Below, one piece after another: positions 11,640 through 22,850 of a stretch of 64,000 bases of DNA; the stretch's first letter is position 1, and each line of letters opens with the position of its first letter. This stretch comes from Ornithodoros turicata (taxonomy: Eukaryota > Arthropoda > Arachnida > Ixodida > Argasidae), in assembly GCF_037126465.1 (NCBI RefSeq), contig NC_088201.1:82054273-82118272 (forward strand), read 5' to 3'. Both the position numbers and the translations under genes were made by a program. The notes beneath the pieces were generated by a model that was not told the origin of the DNA, did no database searches, and saw nothing but the letters and a program-made list of their open reading frames with translations.

Positions 11640-12970
11640 CATTTTGTCACACCGTAAGGTCTTTGGAACTTCAGCATCAAGCGTATTTTGTACTGCAATC
11701 TCTGGAGCATCGAGGCAGTACTGGCCAATACGATCAACAACTACGTTGAGCGTAACAGCGAACGACGTAGTGTGCGAGAGGCAGCGTTCCTTTGTTCTCC
11801 GGCTTTCAAGTTTAACAGGTGAGTTTTCTTTCTCTCATTTAAGATTTATGCATTCTTGTTTTTTCAACGATCACATGCGGTAGAGGTGTGCAGCATAACG
11901 GCTTAGTGTCCGAAGTAAACAGCTTTGTGTCGTTTTCTGTACCTGCAGAATCTGGTTGCGTATCACTGACGAATTTATGCGAAGTGTGGTACTGTGTGTG
12001 ATGTGCGTGTGTGATATGTAGTTTGGTGTATCCGAATGGCTTATTAAATATATGCTGATGAGATCCTACTGGGGTAACGTTTAATGCTGTCTGTGTTTAG
12101 TACGATATGGTTTCTGAAAATCCCTTCTCAGTGTCGACATCAGTTTGCAACGGAGATTTACTCCATCGTTGAAGTCGCACGTTCACACACTACGTAGCGC
12201 AATTAGATGTTACATGTTGCAAAATGCAGATATATTTGTTCACATCTCTTCGGTTCATGTACTATTTTATAGGTGCTTGTGATATCTTGAACTGAGAGTG
12301 ACGAAAGCAACGGTGGCCTATTCTATGAGCAGTCTGCTAGTATAGATAAGAGTGGCTGCTAAGGAAAGGAGTTACCTTTTCACATCAGGCTGCGCTTTTC
12401 TCCAAGGTTCCTTGTTTTTTGTATGACAGCTAATCTGGCTGTTGAGTGAGCTAGTGTCGCATTTTGTAGTTTTCTATTAACTAATAGCTTCAGTTACAGT
12501 TGTCAGAAAGCTTGTACTGCGTCTGATTTTGTCACATGGCTGCCTGTTTTACAGTATCCACACACATCCATAGACAGCCTCACGCATGTGTAAAGGACCT
12601 GGTGTCTCTACAACAATGAAGAGCAGGGCATAAACCAGAAGACGAAGACATCGCTTCGGCCTGCCAGTGATTAGGCTGCTTCCGCATCACACCATCTATA
12701 CTCCGAAAGAAGCTGCGGTAAGATACTGTCATGCATGTGTTCCCACTGGTTGTAGAGTGTCTGTTTTTCACGTCTATTTATGGCACGGTATCCCACTAGA
12801 TGGAATGAACTATGTTATTGGTTATCTTTCAGGTATGACCGTTCCGAAGAGGCGTAGCAACCATCCATGTGATTATTATTATTATGACCATTATCAGTGA
12901 TTATCTTTTTTCTACATATTTCACTAGCTGATTTGAGGTTTTAATAAACGAGCACATAAACGGTCATGCC
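11640..12970 (+). ncRNA. Spliced non-coding-transcript-like unit, copy 1
   Basis: Exon 1 would end at 11818 with CAG|GTGAGT. Exon 2 is 12555-12717, between TTTTACAG and GTAAGA. Exon 3 starts at 12833 after TTATCTTTCAG and has AATAAA at 12943-12948. Exon 2 has stop codons in all three forward frames, so a protein product is unlikely. The exon 2/3 signals are conserved in the diverged second copy, which suggests they matter or that the duplication is not old. A lncRNA or the 3' part of a gene duplicate are both possible. The true start is unknown. Confidence 0.4.
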
Positions 12971-13335
12971 CCTCAATATCTTATTGAATATTCACTATTA
13001 CACATTTGTACTGTTGTATTTGGACAAAATTAGGTTTCGGGATACCTGCGCTTTTGCGCCAGCAGAAGTGGAGCTTTAAAGTAGCATAGTAGGAAGAGAT
13101 AGCAATAGACAGCGTCGAATAAACAGTAATTCATAATATTTGATGATCGTTCTATCAATATAAAAAAAAACGTGAACGTAGAAATAACGTTACAAAATTA
13201 GAGTTGATTGTACGTGTTTTTGAGCGTACATTTTCTACGTAGAATCTACGTTACACGCTATCGCAGATTCTACGATGGTATTGTAGATTTGCAATGTTAG
13301 TTCGACGTTGATTCCACATTTCGTGGTTGACTGGG
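11640..13335 (+). repeat. 1.7 kb duplicated segment, copy 1
   Basis: This stretch aligns along its length with 15062-16850 in the same orientation. Shared landmarks include GGAGCATCGAGGCAGT, CAACTACGTTGAGC, CAGCCTCACGCATGTGTAAA, ATGACCGTTCCGAAGAGG and TAGAATCTACGTT. Copy 1 lacks the MITE found at 16174-16302 in copy 2. The intervening 1.7 kb is unrelated and contains two MITEs. It could be a segmental duplication or two copies of a dispersed repeat. Confidence 0.75.
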
Positions 13336-13520
13336 ATAACATGAATATTCTATCAGGTCTGTCGGCACTGCTAACTTGTCTATCCAGAAAACGCACAAGG
13401 TTGCGAGTTTTTGTAATTCGTTCTGCATAAGAACTTTCGGGGAAGAGGACGTCCGTCACTATGCCAGGCCTGGAGTGGGAAAGGTGAGTTTGCCGCATAG
13501 TATGGTATGCGCGACATTCT

Positions 13521-13746
13521 GTTCTCTTACAAATGAACTTCACCGTATAGCATGCAACCATCATCTGCCATGATTTGTTGAAAACGGGAGGCGTACGCCT
13601 TTTTACGACAATTATGAACCGCATAAGTGCCACAAAAAAGGCGTACATCTCCCGTTTTCCACAAATCATGGCAGCTAAGAATATCATTCGAGATTATGGT
13701 TGGCTAGGAGCGTGCTATGCGGTGAAGTTCATTTTTCAGAGTGTAG
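13521..13746. mobile_element. Palindromic MITE, second full copy
   Basis: Same family as 9833-10086: the arms contain GAACTTCACCG.ATAGCA.GC and the complement GCGTGCTATGCGGTGAAGTTC, around GGCGTACGCC and CCCGTTTTC blocks. The left arm is shortened relative to the right, with a deletion after the CCATCATC. The right end is TTTTTCAGAGTGTAG. Confidence 0.7.
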
Positions 13747-14325
13747 TGCTGGCCCCTGAGATGTGTTATCAGGTGTTTTCATGTGGGATTTTCACATGCC
13801 TCTTTTTATCTTTGACGTGGCTGTGCCGTACACCGCGCAGGCATGGTTCTTTGGGTGGTTTTCTGTTTTCTGCTCATTAAACTTGTTGGTGGCCCAGCGT
13901 GCGTTTGTCTCCCTCTATTCGTTCGTCTGCGTCCTCGTACTGCCAACTCTAGGATGCGACAAACGAAAGCTTGCCCACATCACAATTCAAAAATAGTACT
14001 GCTCCCGCCCTAAAAACTAAGAGCAGTTGACTGATTTATTGATATTGTTGACTGATTAGATGAGTCACAAAATTAGTGAGCCCATCTTCCTTATCGTTTT
14101 ATCGCTTAATATTCTTTAGAAAAAATCTTCCCGGAAACAACACAATATTGCGAGTGGAAAAGAACACACTGCGTAAACCCTCTAACTTGCTGAAACATGT
14201 GATGTAACGACTTTGAAGCCTGTTTCGCGAATCAATATTAGCGGTGTGCACTGTTGTAATCGTCAATCCATGACCAACTCCACTAGAGGTGCTGTAGGAG
14301 CACTACAATATTTCGTCGTTACATA
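13747..14325. other. No gene seen
   Basis: Only the short dispersed block TAGATGAGTCAC..AGTGAGCCCATC at about 14055-14095, also seen near 7855 and 8649, can be pointed out. Confidence 0.4.
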
Positions 14326-14938
14326 CAGGGTGTTTCACCTAACGTGATAAAAAAAATCTAATTGGCGACGTACTCGCCGGAGGGTTGTGGGACTTTCGGC
14401 AGTTACCTTCTGGAAACTTTTGTCACCATTCAGGAAGGCTTTGGACAATTTTTAATTGCGGGAAATTTATTTTTCTCAATTCAACATTGAAAATTGCCAA
14501 GCGAACCTAAGTTTTTTTTAACAGAAATATGTGTATTTGTAACATAAAAGGAAAAAAAAAAACAAATGAAGGCGGGGACACCTCCTCCTCGAGACCCACA
14601 TTTCGCGCGCGCTTCTTTACGAAAATCAAGCAGGCAGGGCTAAAGCGTAATTTTTACTAATTTTTTCGACTATTTCCGTTGCGATACTGTGCATAGTTTT
14701 TGTTGGGTGTACGGTTTTCCGTGGAGGACTTCAGATTGCTGTAAGAGAAAAGTGAAGTTCACTTGGCAATTCCCAAAGTTCAATTGACAAAAATAAATTT
14801 CCCGGAATTAGAAATTGTACAAATCCTTCCTGAATGGTGGCAAAAGTTTCCAAAAGGTAATTACCGAAAGCCCCACAATCCTCCAGCGAGTACGTCGCCA
14901 GTTAGAATTTTCTTTATCACTATAGGTGAAACACCATG
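14326..14938. mobile_element. 613 bp MITE with ~190 bp inverted repeats, TA target site
   Basis: The left end CAGGGTGTTTCACCTA and right end TAGGTGAAACACCATG are inverted repeats, and the similarity continues inward (GGCGACGTACTCGC on the left, GCGAGTACGTCGCC on the right) to about CAATTC and TTGGCAA. TA lies immediately outside both ends (14324-14325 and 14939-14940). There is no coding capacity. The CAGGGTG end is of the common arthropod Tc1/mariner-like MITE type, also seen at 49137-49375. Confidence 0.75.
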
Positions 14939-15032
14939 TATAGCCTTGACAATAATTCCTGCCAGGTGTTAGTACTCGTATAACCGTGACAATGCCCACT
15001 CGTGTGTGGCCAGCAACGGTGAGCTATTTCTG

Positions 15033-15052
15033 CCCCCCCCCCCCCCCCCCCC
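15033..15052. repeat. Run of 20 C
   Basis: A homopolymer of C just upstream of the second copy of the 1.7 kb duplication. No AATAAA or LINE-tail sequence lies next to it. Confidence 0.8.
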
Positions 15053-15904
15053 GTAGGATATGGCATTTGGTTACACGGAAGTGTCTTTGAAACATCAGCA
15101 TCATGCGTATTTTGTACTGGAGCATCGAGTGAGTACAAATCAGTCAGTAATCTCTGGAGCATCGAGGCAGTGCTGCCCAATACGGTGAACAACTACGTTG
15201 AGCATAACAGCGAGTGCCGTGGTGTCCGAGAGGTAGCGTTCCTTTGCTCTCCGGCATTCGAGTTGAGGAGAGTTTTCGTTCTTTCTTTTGCCTCACTTAA
15301 GATTTGTGCATTGTCAGACAGTCACATGTGGTAGAGGTGTGGAGCAATAACAGCTTAATAGTATCCGAGGTAAAGAGCTATCGTTTTCTTTACATGCAGA
15401 GTCTGTGCGTATCACAGACGAATTCCTGCGAAATGTGGGACTCTGTGTGATGTGTGTGTGTGTGTGATATGTACTTTGGCGTACGTTCAAACAGTACGTA
15501 GCACAGTTATTTCAGATGTTGCATACTGCAAAATGCAGGTATATTTCTTCATATCTCTTTGATTCAGGTACTATTTTATAGGTTCTTGGGATATCTTGCC
15601 TTGGGGGTGATGAAAGCAACGGTGGCCAATTCTGTGAACTATGAGCAGCCTAGTAGATAAGCTTGGCTCAGCCACAGTTGCCTTTGATATAAAGGAAAGC
15701 AGTTACCGTTTCACATCTGACTGCGCTGTTCTCCAAAGTTCGTTGTTTTTGTATGACCGCTAATCTTGCTGTAGAGTGAGCTGGTTGCGCTTTTTGCATT
15801 GTTTATTAACATATAGCTTCAGTAACAGTCGTCAGAAAGCTTGAAATACGTGTGTTTTTGTCTCATGGACGACTCTAGATGGATACAACATGACTGTTTT
15901 ACAG

Positions 15905-16440
15905 TATCCACACCCACCCATTGCCAGCCTCACGCATGTGTAAAGTACCTGGTGTCCCTACAACAATGAAGGGCAAGGCATAGACCAGAAGACGTCGCTT
16001 TGGTCTGCCAGCGATTAGACCGCTTCCCCATCTAACCACCTATACTCCGAAAGAAGCTCCGGTAAGTCACTGTCAGGCTTTGTTCCCACTTGTTGCACAG
16101 TGTCTGTTCTGTCTGTTCTACGCCTATTTATGGCAGTGTTTGAGTTGCTATCCCAATAGATGGAATGAACTATCCCAAGCAGCACAACATCTTGACCCAA
16201 TATTGGTAATGCCGGGTCAATATTGGACCAAGATCGGACCAAGATTGGGCCAATATTGCCAATAGCTGTCCAGTATTGGGCCAATATGTTGTGCTGCTTG
16301 GGATGTTATTGGGTATCTTTCAGGGATGACCGTTCCGAAGAGGTGTAGCAATCATGTAATTATTATTATTATGACCATTATCAATGATGATCTTTTATGT
16401 ACACGTTTCACTAATTGATTTAAGATTTTAATAAACGTGC
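15905..16440 (+). ncRNA. Spliced non-coding-transcript-like unit, copy 2 (3' part)
   Basis: Exon 2 at 15905-16061 lies between TTTTACAG and GTAAGT. Exon 3 starts at 16324 after TATCTTTCAG, with AATAAA at 16430-16435. The intron between them holds the 129 bp MITE. The first-exon donor is destroyed. As in copy 1, no long reading frame is present. It may be a non-functional duplicate. Confidence 0.35.
16174..16302. mobile_element. 129 bp MITE with CCCAAGCAGCACAAC termini, AT duplication
   Basis: The inverted ends are CCCAAGCAGCACAAC and GTTGTGCTGCTTGGG, with internal CCAATATTGG units. The flanks are GAACTAT on the left and ATGTTATTGG on the right. The homologous site in copy 1 (about 12809) reads GAACTATGTTATTGG without the insert. 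This defines the insertion exactly and shows that AT was duplicated. Confidence 0.85.
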
Positions 16441-16850
16441 ACCTAAAGGACGTGCCCCTCATTGTCTTCTTGAATATTCACTATTACACATTTGTATTTG
16501 AACATATTTAGGTTTCAGGATACCTGCGCTTTTGCGCCAGTAGAAGTGGAACTTTAACGTAACATAGTACGAAGAGGTAGCAATAGACAACGTAGAGTAA
16601 ACAGTAATTCACAACATTTGATGAATAATGAGAGGATTTGATGGATGATGGATTTGATGAATGTTTTATCAACGTAGAAAAAACAAGCGTCAACGTAGAA
16701 ATAGCGTTATAAAATTATGTTGGTTCTATGTGTTTTTGAGAGGACATTTTCTACGTAGAATCTACGTTGCACGCTATCGCAGATTCTACGATGGTATTGG
16801 TGGTTTGCAATCTTATTTCAACGTTGATTCTACATTTCGTGCTTGACTGT

Positions 16851-17123
16851 GAATATAGTTGCGACAGTGGAGCCGTAAAACAAAAACAACTGATGGTGAT
16901 TGGGGTGCGCTGTGGCAATACTTTACCCCAGTGCTCGCGGTAATCTGCTGAAAAGATAATGATGAGCCCTACAGTGAGGACCGAAGTCATACATTATCCG
17001 AAAAGATTAGTAGCGCTTTTAGGGCGAAGTGTTGGTGAGCAAGATTCCACCGTGAACCACATAATTTTGTCATAGTCAGAGGGCGAGTCTTGCTGATTTA
17101 AAGGCACGGTAAGTGCTGACAGG
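16851..17123. other. No gene seen
   Basis: No features recognised. Confidence 0.3.
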
Positions 17124-17396
17124 TTAGTAGTATGGGCAGTGGAGAGGGATGTGTTCGACATTTGCCAAGTCACCACAGTGACGACATCTTGGGGAATCAA
17201 CTTGTTCTAAGCGGTAACGCTTCTGAGCAGCAAAAGCGATATTGAGTCGTTCAGGGATTTCCCTACACCCCCACACCAGGGTGTTGTACACTTTCCCTGC
17301 TTTCTTACAACCTCCCCCCCCCCCTGAAATTTCTGAGATTAGCCAGTACAGCTCGGCGAACAATGCATATACCCATAAACATGTGTTAATCAACAT
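17124..17396 (-). pseudogene. Non-LTR retrotransposon C-terminal zinc-knuckle fragment
   Basis: The minus-strand translation contains CRHCGDLANVEHIPLHC, the Cys-x2-Cys-x8-His-x4-Cys pattern that ends ORF2 of many RNase H-bearing (I/Loa-like) LINEs. The frame also runs through a G/C homopolymer (17316-17326), so the part upstream of the knuckle is likely not coding. No RT or RNase H motifs are seen nearby, so this is a small, truncated relic. Confidence 0.55.
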
Positions 17397-17744
17397 TTAC
17401 GAAGCTTGGTACCCCCCAGTCAGGAGTGTGGACGAAGGGCTCCAGCAACGAGATAGTCATGTGACCAAGGGAAGAAAAGGGCTCACGAGCCGCAACGACG
17501 GCAGTGTGGTGCGTGGCACCAAGGCACAAGGAGCTCGAGACATCGGACCTTCGGACGATTCAAAGGTTAGTTGTGGCTGGAATGAACCTGTATTCTTGAC
17601 TCCCCCAGAGATCAATTTCTGGACAAACTACTGGAGTCGTGTGCGATGCATTAATGCAGCACGGCGACGAGAGGTATATCGTGGCATAGGTGAGGTATGT
17701 GATAGCCATATGTGTTGATATGCAAACAATTCCACCCTACACAC

Positions 17745-18025
17745 CGGCTTCGGTGGTTCAGTCGGTAGCGTGTTCGCCCTTCTGATCCTGAGATCGCGGG
17801 TTCGAACCCGGCCGAGGGCGCCAGCAACTTGGTGGCAGGGTACAAGTTGCTTAGATACGCCGTCTTCCGCGAGGGACGTTAAATACGGGGTGCCGTGTGA
17901 TGAGCATTCATCGCACGTTAAAGAACCCTCAGGTGGGCAAAAGCAATTCACAGACCGACCGCTGTGGCGTCGCTGATGATCTCAGTTGTCTCGCGATGTA
18001 AACCCCCAATTATCATTATCATTTA
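17745..18025 (+). mobile_element. tRNA-derived SINE
   Basis: The head resembles a tRNA: box A-like TGGTTCAGTCGG and box B GGTTCGAACCC, which are the internal RNA polymerase III promoter. The body contains CTTCCGCGAGGGACGTTAAA and GCACGTTAAAGAACCC, and the tail is (ATCATT)-like. A homologous copy is at 34965-35215. The ACGTTAAA body is typical of invertebrate SINEs, including tick ones. Mobilisation would depend on a LINE. Confidence 0.85.
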
Positions 18026-20240
18026 TTACCACCCTATAGAATAACTTTTTGTGGCTGAACACTGATAGCTGCAATGAGCCGTATGCTCTTGAGTTGTATG
18101 ATCCCAAGGAAACCGACACTTTTCAGTTATTTGTTGAAACAGAATGTAGTAGCCTTGTTGCACTAGACGCAGCACGACAAATATAGGGGACTTTAAGATT
18201 TGTCGTTACCAATGATCTCTGTAAATGAAATCTGTGATTGTTATCACGTCTCCAGTGCACGTATAGTACTGGGCGCTATTTCGACGTTTCTGATGGAAAG
18301 CTAACCAATGTCAGTATCCCTCGGCAGGGGAGGTGTCGAAACTAACCTAACCTAGTAGATCGGACCTACAGCATAGGTAAATTTGTTTCAACAAAGCAAG
18401 CACTGTAGACGTGTCCTAAGACGAGTAGTCTGTCAGACCAAGCAAAGTATCAAAATCCTATACCTGGAATAACGTAGTCGAAGGGAAACACAATCTGTTT
18501 CAGTTTAATTCAGGGTATAATTTGCTAAAAGAAAATCAAATTGGAATCGACTCTATGATGAGAAAAATACGGCATTCTAGCTGTGCGTACAATGTTAGGT
18601 TTGAAGAATACCAGCACACCCATATTGTTTTTAAATGCAATTCAACCCTACCAGCGTAAAGTAAGGAGCGTACTGCCGTACTTACTTTGTCCTAAACTAT
18701 ACTTACCGTCGACTTCTTGACATTGTTTTTTATCTTACCAACACACAGACATCGCGTCTAGGACGCTTGGTACTTGTGTGCATAGTTGTTGTGCTACAGT
18801 GAACTGCTTCCTTAGTGTTTGTCGACGGGAAGTGCAGAAATAGCGTTGGATGCATACGCCCACGGGAGACATGGAAATAGAGGTAGCCTTTCTGCAGTAC
18901 ACCAGCGTCAAAGGTTGAGGCACAACGTGTTGTACAGAGCCTCTGCAAGTACTGTACGTCGCCACAAATCCTGCAACCCGCCACCTGACTCCACAACGGT
19001 GGTACGCAAGGCCCTTACTTTTTTCGATCAGAGCAATAGCGTAGCGTCCTTTAATGCACATGATGGAACGGAGCAAGAAACACGCTCTGGCATCATCATC
19101 AGCGCATTCAAATTATAAAACAGAAAACCACAACGAAACAACATAACAGAAATGTTGTGTATGTCCGCCTACACCCACCCTCAAGGGCAAAATCGTCCCA
19201 CAGGAACCCATAGCAATCTATTTATGCAAATCATTCAATCACCGATCCTTCTTTTTCAATCTTGTTCGTTCCTTGACACCTTCCATAAGTGGAACAAGAT
19301 GCGTATCTTCAGGAATCTAGCTGCGCAAAAGTATTCGCAGCTCATCTGCCACCACACTCATGCAGCTTAGAGCTGTCCCGGAATTACAGCGCCGACTTTG
19401 AGAGAAAAAAAAAGGGTCAAGAACACGATCGGAGCCGCCGTCAAAAACGTTATGGCACGGGCGCATGTTCCGCGTGATGAACAGCAGTTTCCTAGAACCA
19501 GGTGGGCAATTAATTACCGACGCCCTCTCTCGAAGGGCGTCCGACTCGTGGTGTAGGAGCATCTGCTGTGGTCGTGTACGCTGCGCATAATATTGTCAGT
19601 AGCCTAATGGTAGCCAGTTTTATCCCGCAGGGCACATGCAGATGGGCTGAGATTAATGGAGATTATCTGGGGTGCTCCCGTGCGCTCATTGAACTGTGCT
19701 GTGGGGATGACATCACGCACTGCCGTTGAAGGGGTACGAGAGAAGTACATTTGAGTTTTTTTTTTTTTTTCCATGTTGCTGTCCCTGTCAATTTGTTCGC
19801 AAAACAAGCTCCTGAGCTGACGTTCTCACATCCTTCGGTGGTGTGCTTTTTTTTTCTCTACAGCACGCAAGTAACGGTTAAGCTCAGAGTTCTTTTCCTT
19901 CCTTCTTTGTCCCTGTATCCTTTTGTGCGGTGTTCGGCTTTGCCATCTCGCTTTGTGAGGCCATTTGCACTGTGGCACGTGCTGTCGTTCACGACCAGTT
20001 ATTATAGTAATCCTTGTGAGAGAAAGAGACGCATGCATTTCCGATAGGGAATTCATACAGGCGAGTGGCACGATTGTCCATGTAGGGTATCCCTGCCTGT
20101 TAGCTCTCCGGTTTACTCAATCATAAAGAGAACGCCGAAGATGGAAACGACACCCAGATAGTAATTGTTGTTTGTGTTCGAACCTTCTGAGTGGTATTCT
20201 GAGTCTTAAGGTGTGGACAGGAAGAAGGTGTTCTTGTGAC
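18026..20240. other. No gene seen
   Basis: Short ORFs only, none recognisable. AACTAACCTAACCTAG at about 18341 is a two-unit telomere-like motif. T runs lie near 19757 and 19851. Confidence 0.45.
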
Positions 20241-20961
20241 GTACACTCTAAGAGAAATAGCGGTTGACTGGGAAGTAATTACGGCTTCTAGTCCCTAGGA
20301 TTACAAGTACTCTCCATTTTAGTCCTTAAAATCCTCCTTAAAATTCACTCCCCAACACTGGGAACAGTTCCCAAACTTCGCGAACATTTCCCTGAATGAA
20401 ACGCCTACGAAATATACATATGTGCTCTCCGACATTTCAGTGGCACAACGCGAGCAATTTAGTTTTGTAAGAAGCCCTGCGTAATAAAAAGTAATTATTG
20501 CTTTTTTGTTGACAAATTCAGTCCTATGCATGCCAGAAGATTTTATAACTTGGCACATCAGTTCAATTCAAAGTACTTTCGTTAATGCACGCATAGTATG
20601 TGGACAGGACTGTAAGGACAAGCGCGGTTGCAATCAGGTGGCAAAGCAGAGGCACAAACGCACACACACAAATCCTCAGACACAGACACGGCACAGTTAT
20701 TTAACATGGGTCCCAGAACATACATCCCCAAAAGCATGCGGGGGGGGGGGGGGGGGAAGCGTTACTGATGACATTATTCGTGTGTGTGTGTTTGTGGCCG
20801 TTGCCTCTGGTTTTCAACGTGCTTCTCTCGTGCAATGGACTCCCCACTTTGTGACATTCATTTAGTCCCATGCGTTTGACCCCAAAAGGTGCTAGTTGTT
20901 GAGGGAGTGCATCTAGTTCCAAAAGTGACGAAGACTAGCCATTTCTTGTCGCAGAGTGTAC
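20241..20961. mobile_element. TIR element with GTACACTCT ends
   Basis: The left end GTACACTCTAAGAGAAAT and right end ATTTCTTGTCGCAGAGTGTAC form imperfect inverted termini beginning CACTCT next to TA. This is the same end type as the MITE at 9551-10138. The interior has no recognised coding sequence. It contains CA-rich sequence and a G run at 20740-20756. Confidence 0.5.
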
Positions 20962-20964
20962 AGG

Positions 20965-21277
20965 TGCACTCTAAGAAAAATTTCCGCAATTCTACTGCAT
21001 AAGTGACTGGCTAACTCCGTTGCCGGCATATATGCGGTAACCTATATGCTGCACAAAATCCGTGTGGAGTGCACACTGCACAGTTCCGGGCTGGGCTTTC
21101 GCCGTTTAGTATCCCGTTAATGTAAGTGTCATTCTGATTGCTTTTGGGAGCTGCGCAGTGTGCACTCCCAACGATTTTTTTGCCGTAACTAGCTCACGGC
21201 ACGTGTGCCGGCAACAGAGTTTGCAGTCACGTGTGAGTAAAATTACGGATTCTTTTTTTTTTTTTTTTTTCAGTGCA
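20965..21277. mobile_element. 313 bp MITE, inverted ends and central palindrome
   Basis: The left end TGCACTCTAAGAAAAATT and the right end's complement TGCACTGAAAAAAA share a long inverted repeat that reaches CTC.GTTGCCGGCA on both sides. The centre has GAGTGCACACTGCAC and GTGCACTCCC as a second inverted pair. It lies only 3 bp from the preceding element. The right arm holds an 18 nt T run. Confidence 0.65.
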
Positions 21278-22746
21278 TGAGAAATCGAAAAGCTGCAATA
21301 GTTTATGTCACCCATAATTTCTCTGATGTTTTGCAACCGCTTGCTGAGCAGCAAAAAAAAAAAAAAAAAATGAAGAAGGAAAGAAATAATAAAGAACCGT
21401 AATGCTGTCAGCTTCAGGTTATCACTTACTTTGTGCTCTTTTGCTGCCTCACACTCACCTTTCTCAACAAAGTGTGCCGTCTTTCTTGATGACTTTTGCG
21501 TGTGTTCTTTCGTGTTAGAATAGTGCCGTCATTGTGGCACTGGAATGATAAAACAATAAATGAAACAAACTTGCAGAATGATAAATTAAAAGAAATTTAG
21601 CTCCAGCTTGAACGGAAATCTCTGGAAAACGAACGGAAAAAATCACGAACTGTGTATCAATGGCTAAAGCGTCTGCAATAAAGATGTACCAGTGAAGCGG
21701 ACGGTACTATCAAACGATAACGGGGCACGCTAGTCTATCGTTATTATAATAGCTCAGTGGAGTACGCAGAGAGTTTCAAACCCCTTACCCCACTCCAAAA
21801 TTTGGCGGTGCATTTGGAAGAGAGTAACGGGAGCGAAATCCTCCCTTTAACAAAGCTTCTTGACATTATAAATCGTTATTTAACTCGTTATTTAAGTTAT
21901 CATTACGCTGTTTTCTGTCATTTGCGGGTGATTTTATACTTTCAACATAAAAACAGCATACAAACAAGCAAGCTGGTATAGATTCGAATAAGGCAAATAT
22001 TCGTCATTTGAGTTTGAGTAAGAGAGACACATATAACAGATAATTTAGTGACTCTACACAGGATAAAACTCACAATACTGTCTTCTTTTTACATGATACT
22101 TTGTTACCTAAAGCGTCAGTTGCCTTTGGTTCAAAGTCACCTGCTTGTAGGACAGTAAACTAGATCATTGTATCGACGTCATGCTTCAGCAGATATGATG
22201 ATAACCAGCATCTCAATGACCGTGTTATTGGTACCATGACATGTTATGTACCGCGACCGAGGCAATGGTGATGACTAGAGCGCGGATTTTCGTGCAAATG
22301 CGTGTTTCTTTTTCTCTCTCTCCCCCCATATGGTTTCGTATCTGGACGATGAAATAATACTTTTGGTCTTGGTGTGGGACCGACCAGAACTCTTCTATAG
22401 TGCATATAAATGCATGTTTTGCACGTTGTGGCATATTTGGCATGAAAGTGCGCGAAAAGTGCATATTTTGCCATATTTTCGGGTGCAAGAGCTTACTTCT
22501 CCTTTTCTCGTGGGTGGTTTCGTTGGATTCGGAACGACGTTGGGACGTCTTTCGCGAAAATTCTGGTCGGAATCGAATATTTTCCATGTTTCGGTGGGGG
22601 AGGATCGGTGTTCAACCAATACCCTGGCTGCTCCACCTTCACTGCGTGCATGGCGGATGAGCCGTACTTTATCTTCGCCACATTACCGTTACGAAGACCG
22701 GCGGCGTTCGCATTTTGATCGGCATGATGCAGTGCCGAACGCAAAG
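21278..22746. other. No gene seen
   Basis: An A run lies at about 21353-21370. ORFs on both strands at 22225-22752 overlap one another and show no motifs. Confidence 0.4.
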
Positions 22747-22850
22747 CCATGACAAAACAAGCCTGAGTATGGGCTACACGAAAAACACGAATATACCTGT
22801 ATGTTCATGTTTTTCATGTTGCCCATGCTCAGGCTTGTTTCGTGATGGGT
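22747..22850. repeat. Hairpin-forming inverted repeat
   Basis: The left arm contains AAACAAGCCTGAGTATGGGC and the right arm GCCCATGCTCAGGCTTGTTT, and both continue into CACGAAAAACACGAA and its near complement. The centre is ATACCTGTAT. It looks like a small foldback MITE. No flanking duplication was defined. Confidence 0.6.

Larger units (their letters stand above)
15062..16850 (+). repeat. 1.7 kb duplicated segment, copy 2
   Basis: Same order of landmarks as copy 1 (11640-13335). Near the left end a short block GGAGCATCGAG.GAGTAC is itself repeated. The region corresponding to copy 1's exon 1 donor reads AGGAGAGT instead of AGGTGAGT, so that splice site is lost. It is interrupted by a 129 bp MITE. 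Confidence 0.75.

Noticed and set aside
22225..22752. Overlapping ORFs of 120-140 codons on both strands
   Set aside because: Several frames are open at once, which points to low stop density by chance; no motif in any frame.
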